Assembly (NCBI GenBank): GCA_041741995.1 | Contig: JBGSJN010000013.1 | Location: forward strand, 1 to 18,920 | DNA length: 18,920 nt | Direction: 5' to 3' | From: WTXA01 sp041741995 | GTDB lineage: Bacteria; Bacillota; TC1 | Shown here: positions 14,691 through 18,920 of the stretch, piece after piece | How positions within the stretch are numbered: position 1 is the first letter of the stretch | Layout of the letters: each line of letters opens with the position of its first letter | The notes under the pieces: generated by a model | The model's input: only the letters and a program-made list of their open reading frames with translations | Databases searched by the model: none | What the model was told of the DNA's origin: nothing | Made by a program: the position numbers and the translations under genes

Positions 14691-15893
14691 CTATTTTTTC
14701 TGATTAAGCTTCAAAGCTCTCATCTTAAGTGGCAGCCCGAAACAATTAATAAACCCTTCAGCATCCTTATGATTGTATAGCTCCTCATCCATAGTGAATG
14801 AAGCAATATCAGTATCATAAAGAGAATAATCTGACTTAGAACCAGCAATAGTACAGTTACCCTTATAAAGTTTTAAACGAACAGTACCAGTAACAGTCTG
14901 TTGAGTTTCATCAACAAAAGCATCCAAAGCCTCTCTTAAAGGAGAGAACCACTGACCAAAATATACTAACTCAGCATAACGCTTGGCAACTAATTCCTTA
15001 TAGTGGAAAGTATCTCTATCAAGACACAAGTATTCCAAATCATTATGAGCAGTATAAAGAATACGTCCACCTGGATTCTCATAAACACCACGAGACTTAA
15101 TACCAACTAATCTATTTTCTACTAAATCATCAATACCAACACCATTTCTAGCACCTTTTTCATTTAGTAATGTTATAAGTTCAACCCCACCCATTTTAAC
15201 ACCATCAACAGCAACAGGAATACCCTTTTCAAAATCGATAGTAACATACTCAGCTACATCCGGAGCTTTCTCTGGAGGAGTAACAATATGATACAACTCG
15301 TCTTGAGGCTCATTCCATGGATCTTCTAAATCACAACCCTCATGGCTTAAGTGCCATAGGTTTCTATCCATACTATATGGACTCTTTTTCTTAACTGGTA
15401 CTTCAATACCTCGAGCAGTTGCATAATCGATAGCTTCCTCACGTGACTTAATATCCCATATTCTCCAAGGAGCAATAATTTTCATATGAGGTGCAAGCGC
15501 TTTAATAGTCAACTCGAATCTCACCTGGTCGTTACCTTTACCAGTACAACCATGACAGATAGCCTCAGCGCCCTCTGCAAGAGCAATTTCAACTAATCTC
15601 TTAGCAATAGATGGACGAGCAGTAGCAGTACCTAAAAGATACTTTGTCTCATAAACAGCCCCAGCCTTAAGAGTTGGGAAAACATAATTATAGACAAAAT
15701 CTTCCTTCAAGTCCTCGATATATATTTTAGAAGCTCCAGTTCTGATAGCCTTTTCCTTTAATGGCTCAAGTTCTTCACCCTGACCAACATCACCAGCCAC
15801 AGCGATAACTTCATAACCATAATTTTCCTTCAACCAAGGGATAATTATAGATGTGTCCAAACCCCCTGAATATGCTAAAACTACTTTTTTCAT
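14691..15893 (-). CDS. argG: Argininosuccinate synthase
   Basis: A 400-residue enzyme that joins citrulline and aspartate with ATP to give argininosuccinate, the penultimate step of arginine synthesis. The N-terminal ATP pyrophosphatase P-loop YSGGLDTS (8-15), CHGCTGKGNDQVRFE, and KKKSPYSMDRNLWHLSHEGCDLEDPW are diagnostic. The length is normal. A strong AAAGGAGG precedes the ATG, 16 bases after argF. argH, needed for the last step, is not in the window; the next gene downstream is an ECF S component instead. Confidence 0.97.
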   Translation of the reverse strand: MKKVVLAYSGGLDTSIIIPWLKENYGYEVIAVAGDVGQGEELEPLKEKAIRTGASKIYIEDLKEDFVYNYVFPTLKAGAVYETKYLLGTATARPSIAKRLVEIALAEGAEAICHGCTGKGNDQVRFELTIKALAPHMKIIAPWRIWDIKSREEAIDYATARGIEVPVKKKSPYSMDRNLWHLSHEGCDLEDPWNEPQDELYHIVTPPEKAPDVAEYVTIDFEKGIPVAVDGVKMGGVELITLLNEKGARNGVGIDDLVENRLVGIKSRGVYENPGGRILYTAHNDLEYLCLDRDTFHYKELVAKRYAELVYFGQWFSPLREALDAFVDETQQTVTGTVRLKLYKGNCTIAGSKSDYSLYDTDIASFTMDEELYNHKDAEGFINCFGLPLKMRALKLNQKK

Positions 15894-15909
15894 TAAATAT
15901 ATTCCTCCT

Positions 15910-16860
15910 TTATATTATGCTGGCTAAAACAGCTTTTTGCGCATGCAATCTGTTCTCAGCCTCATCAAATACCACTGAATGTTCTCCTTCAAGAACCTCT
16001 TCTGTTATTTCTTCACCTCTATGTGCCGGCAGACAATGCATTACAATAACATCCTTGTCAGCTCTTTTTAATAAAGCATTATTTATCTGATACTTCTCAA
16101 GTGCAGCTCTTCTATCTTTAGCTTCTTGTTCCTGACCCATACTAGCCCAAACATCTGCATAAAGCACATCAGCTTTCTTGCTGGCTTCATGTATATCATT
16201 AGTCAATACTATCTTGCCACCAGTTTCAGCTGCAATCTCTCTTGCAATATCAACCCACTGGTCATCTGGAGTGTACTCGTTAGGAGAAGCAACATAGATT
16301 TCCATACCCATCTTAGCTCCACCGATCATCAATGAATGAGCCATATTATTTCCATCACCTATGTAGGCAAGTTTCATACCTTTAAGATTATGACCCTTAT
16401 GTTCTCTGATAGTTTGTAGATCAGCAAGAACCTGACATGGATGCAAGGCATCAGTCAAACCATTGATAATAGGAATATGAGAGTAAGCCGCTAACTCCTC
16501 AACATCATTGTGATTGTATGTTCTAATCATAACAGCGTCCAAATATCTGCTTAATACTCTAGCAGTATCCTTGATTGGCTCACCTCTTCCCATCTGAAGA
16601 TCATTAGAAGACAAGAAAAGTGGATAACCACCTAGCTGCACCATTCCTACTTCAAAGGAAACTCTGGTTCTAGTTGAACTTTTTTCAAAGATTAATCCTA
16701 AAGTCTTACCCTTAAGAACCTCGTAAGGTTGATTGGTCTTGACTTTTGCTTTAAGGAAATCTGCAAAGTCCAATAGAAAAACTATTTCCTCAGGGGTGTA
16801 ATCCTTCAAACTTAGGAAATCTCTTCCTTTAAGTTTTGTTTCCATATTCAACAAACTCAT
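15910..16860 (-). CDS. argF: Ornithine carbamoyltransferase
   Basis: A 316-residue enzyme forming citrulline from ornithine and carbamoyl phosphate. The carbamoyl-phosphate site STRTR (62-66) and HPCQ (140-143) are intact; the ornithine side has DVWASMGQE (236-244, the SMG loop) and HCLPAHRGEEI (275-285). The SMG loop separates it from putrescine and other carbamoyltransferases. Its ATG overlaps the argD stop by one base (TAATG), with AAGGAG 9 bases upstream, so it is translationally coupled to argD. Placement in an argB-D-F-G cluster points to the anabolic enzyme rather than the arc catabolic one. Confidence 0.96.
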   Translation of the reverse strand: MSLLNMETKLKGRDFLSLKDYTPEEIVFLLDFADFLKAKVKTNQPYEVLKGKTLGLIFEKSSTRTRVSFEVGMVQLGGYPLFLSSNDLQMGRGEPIKDTARVLSRYLDAVMIRTYNHNDVEELAAYSHIPIINGLTDALHPCQVLADLQTIREHKGHNLKGMKLAYIGDGNNMAHSLMIGGAKMGMEIYVASPNEYTPDDQWVDIAREIAAETGGKIVLTNDIHEASKKADVLYADVWASMGQEQEAKDRRAALEKYQINNALLKRADKDVIVMHCLPAHRGEEITEEVLEGEHSVVFDEAENRLHAQKAVLASII

Positions 16861-18026
16861 TATGCATCACTCCTTCTTTTTAATTCACCATCAAGGAAGT
16901 CAATCAAAATATCAATTTCCTCTTTTTTTATAGTTAATGGTGGTAAGAATCTTAAGACTCTCCCATTAGTACAATTTATTATAAAGCCAGCCTCATAGGC
17001 AACCTTAACAAAATCAGCTCCATCAATATTTAGTTCTAGACCCATCATCAAGCCCTTACCTCTAAACTCCTTGATAATCGGATATTTATCTTTCAATTCC
17101 ATTAGTTTGGCACTGAAATATTCAGCGACATCAATCATATTATTCAAAAATCCATTTTCAAGAACAGTTTCAAGAACAGCACAGCCACTGGCACAGGCTA
17201 CAGGGTTGCCACCAAAGGTAGAACCATGATCTCCTGGGACCAAAGCTTCAGCCACTACCGCCTTAGCCATAAAAGCTCCAAGGGGAAGACCTCCACCTAA
17301 GGCTTTGGCACTTGTTAAAATATCAGGTTCTATCCCTAGTCCCTGATAGGCGAATAAATTTCCTGTACGCCCAATACCTGTTTGAACCTCATCAAAGATC
17401 AGAAGAATATCCTTCTCATTAGCTATTTTTTCCATTTCTTTCATGAAATCTAAATCAGCAATATTTATGCCGCCTTCACCTTGTATTGGTTCAATAATTA
17501 TAGCACAAATACTATCATCAATCATAGATAAAAGAGCATCTATATCGTTAAAAGGACAATATTTAAAACCCTCAGGTAGTGGGAAGAAATGCTTATGAAA
17601 GCTATCTTGCCCAGTTGCAGTTAGAGTTGCCAAAGTTCTACCATGAAAGGAATTGGTAAAGGATATGATAACATTTCTATCAACACCATATTTCAACTCG
17701 CTATACTTTCTTGCAAGCTTAATAGCACCCTCATTAGCCTCAGCCCCAGAGTTAGAAAAAAACACTTTATCAAAACAAGTATTATCCACCAATAACTTAG
17801 CCAACTTTAAAGGTGCCTCAGTATAGAAGTAGTTTGAAGCATGTATCAAATTCTTCACCTGATTTATAATCACGTCTTCTATTTTCTTGTTACCGTAACC
17901 TAAGGGATTTACGGCTATACCACTTAGAAAATCCAGATACTTCTTGCCATTTTCATCAATAAGGTAGTTACCTTCACCTTTAACCATCTTATATGGGAAT
18001 TGTTTATATGTATTCATTAAATCCAT
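16860..18026 (-). CDS. argD: Acetylornithine aminotransferase
   Basis: A 388-residue class III PLP aminotransferase that makes N-acetylornithine from N-acetylglutamate semialdehyde and glutamate. SNSGAEANE (91-99) binds the PLP phosphate, FDEVQTGIGRTG (211-222) contains the PLP-ring-binding Asp, and Lys241 in TSAKALGGGLPLGA forms the Schiff base. The C-terminal RVLRFLPPLTI holds the substrate carboxylate-binding Arg. The ATG follows AGGTG and is 8 bases after argB. Members of this family may also accept succinyl-ornithine or succinyl-diaminopimelate, but the operon context supports arginine synthesis. Confidence 0.95.
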   Translation of the reverse strand: MDLMNTYKQFPYKMVKGEGNYLIDENGKKYLDFLSGIAVNPLGYGNKKIEDVIINQVKNLIHASNYFYTEAPLKLAKLLVDNTCFDKVFFSNSGAEANEGAIKLARKYSELKYGVDRNVIISFTNSFHGRTLATLTATGQDSFHKHFFPLPEGFKYCPFNDIDALLSMIDDSICAIIIEPIQGEGGINIADLDFMKEMEKIANEKDILLIFDEVQTGIGRTGNLFAYQGLGIEPDILTSAKALGGGLPLGAFMAKAVVAEALVPGDHGSTFGGNPVACASGCAVLETVLENGFLNNMIDVAEYFSAKLMELKDKYPIIKEFRGKGLMMGLELNIDGADFVKVAYEAGFIINCTNGRVLRFLPPLTIKKEEIDILIDFLDGELKRRSDA

Positions 18027-18034
18027 TATTACAC

Positions 18035-18920
18035 CTACTTAATTATCATTGTACCAATACCTTCATTGGTAAATATCTCCAAGAGTATTGAATGAGGTAC
18101 TCTACCATCGATTATGTGTACCCTGTCAACACCATTTTTCAAGGCATCTACACAACAATTTATTTTAGGAATCATCCCACCTGAAATAATGCCATTTTTT
18201 ATCAATTGTTCAGTATCATCTATATGTAAACTCTTGAAAATCTTTTTGTCTCCATCCATGCCACCTTCATAGATACCTTCAGTATCAGTTAAAAGCACAA
18301 ACTTGTCAGCCTTCAAGGAACTTGCAATTTCACCAGCCATAAAATCAGCATTAATATTATAGGTTTGTTGATCATCACCAACACCAATAGGCGCAATAAC
18401 CGGTATATAGCCTTGGCCGATTACATCTAATAAAACTTGATTATCAACCTTGGTTACTTTACCTACATAACCAATATCCAGTTGTGTTTCTGTACCATCT
18501 TCTTCATAGACAATTGGCATGTACTTTTCAGCCATGATCATATTGCCATCCTTGCCGCACATACCAAGAGCACTTGCTCCGTAGTAATTCATTCCAGCAA
18601 CTATTTCCTTGTTAATCTTTCCAACCAGAACCATCTCGGCAATTTCCATAACCTCTTTATCTGTATATCTAAGACCATTTACGAACTTGGTTTCCTTCCC
18701 TAGTCTCCTTAACATATCGGATATTTCAGGACCACCACCGTGAACTAGCACAGGATTCATCCCTACCAGTTTCATTAGTACTACATCCTGGAAGACCGCC
18801 TGCTTCAACTCTTCGTTGATCATGGCATTGCCCCCATATTTTATAACTACAATCTTACCTTGAAACCTTTGTATATATGGCAAGGCCTCAACTAGGACTG
18901 CTGCTTTTTTCTTTGCTTCT
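18035..18920 (-). CDS. argB: Acetylglutamate kinase, N-terminus outside the window
   Basis: The second step of arginine synthesis, phosphorylation of N-acetylglutamate. KIVVIKYGGNAM is the N-terminal phosphate-binding loop and LVHGGGPEIS the glycine-rich loop of the amino-acid-kinase fold; NINADFMAGEIASSL and GGMIPKI are also conserved. The frame stays open to the window edge, and the 12 codons before the TTG at 18883 (EAKKKAAVLVEA) resemble the normal N-terminal helix of ArgB, so the gene starts outside the window. This kinase type is often feedback-inhibited by arginine when an extra N-terminal helix is present, which cannot be judged here. It lies directly before argD. Confidence 0.96.
   Translation of the reverse strand, partial: EAKKKAAVLVEALPYIQRFQGKIVVIKYGGNAMINEELKQAVFQDVVLMKLVGMNPVLVHGGGPEISDMLRRLGKETKFVNGLRYTDKEVMEIAEMVLVGKINKEIVAGMNYYGASALGMCGKDGNMIMAEKYMPIVYEEDGTETQLDIGYVGKVTKVDNQVLLDVIGQGYIPVIAPIGVGDDQQTYNINADFMAGEIASSLKADKFVLLTDTEGIYEGGMDGDKKIFKSLHIDDTEQLIKNGIISGGMIPKINCCVDALKNGVDRVHIIDGRVPHSILLEIFTNEGIGTMIIK

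Noticed and set aside
18881..18883. TTG at 18883 as the argB start
   Set aside because: The frame remains open to the window edge and the preceding codons encode the usual ArgB N-terminal helix, so the start lies outside the window.
1..18920. CRISPR array, insertion sequence, prophage or toxin-antitoxin system
   Set aside because: No regularly spaced repeats, transposase, integrase, phage structural genes or small toxin/antitoxin pairs were seen; apart from a few passengers the window is ordinary chromosomal housekeeping sequence.

Overview
The window is a low-GC chromosomal segment that reads like an anaerobic member of the Bacillota (Clostridia/Tissierellia-like). Evidence for this is the AT-rich sequence, strong AGGAGG-type ribosome binding sites, a long Bacillus/Clostridium-type SRP RNA with an Alu domain, and ECF-type vitamin transport. 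I see no phage, insertion sequence or CRISPR array. Most of it is compact housekeeping operons on the minus strand. Species assignment is inference.

Layout. 1-823 (+): the 3' end of a leucyl aminopeptidase gene and a GNAT acetyltransferase, closed by a bidirectional hairpin. 897-5222 (-): a self-contained signalling and transport module made of an FtsX/MacB-type ABC permease, its ATPase, an OmpR-type response regulator and a histidine kinase. Two promoters in this module carry the same 11-bp-period direct repeat (TTCAG-N6-TTCAG), the expected form of an OmpR-family operator. 5384-6130 (-): a promoter in the last codons of serS, then tRNA-Ser(GGA), then the SRP RNA with no spacer after the encoded CCA, then a small membrane protein whose ribosome binding site starts just after the SRP RNA U-run.

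6114-12823 (-): gyrB, an AIR-synthase-family gene, gyrA and serS, tightly packed and partly translationally coupled. 13097-14071 (+): a WYL-domain transcription regulator divergent from gyrB. 14168-18920 (-): arginine biosynthesis argB (5' end outside the window), argD, argF and argG, followed by an ECF transporter S component, ending at a perfect hairpin shared with the convergent WYL gene.

How the parts work together. argB, argD, argF and argG cover N-acetylglutamate phosphorylation, transamination, carbamoylation of ornithine and formation of argininosuccinate. GyrB and GyrA form the gyrase tetramer, while SerRS charges the tRNA encoded just downstream. The kinase/regulator pair probably controls both its own gene and the ABC exporter-like genes. 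The most interesting points are the shared operator, the tRNA-Ser/SRP RNA/membrane-protein arrangement, and two uncharacterised passengers in housekeeping operons: the AIR-synthase-like protein between gyrB and gyrA, and the S component after argG.
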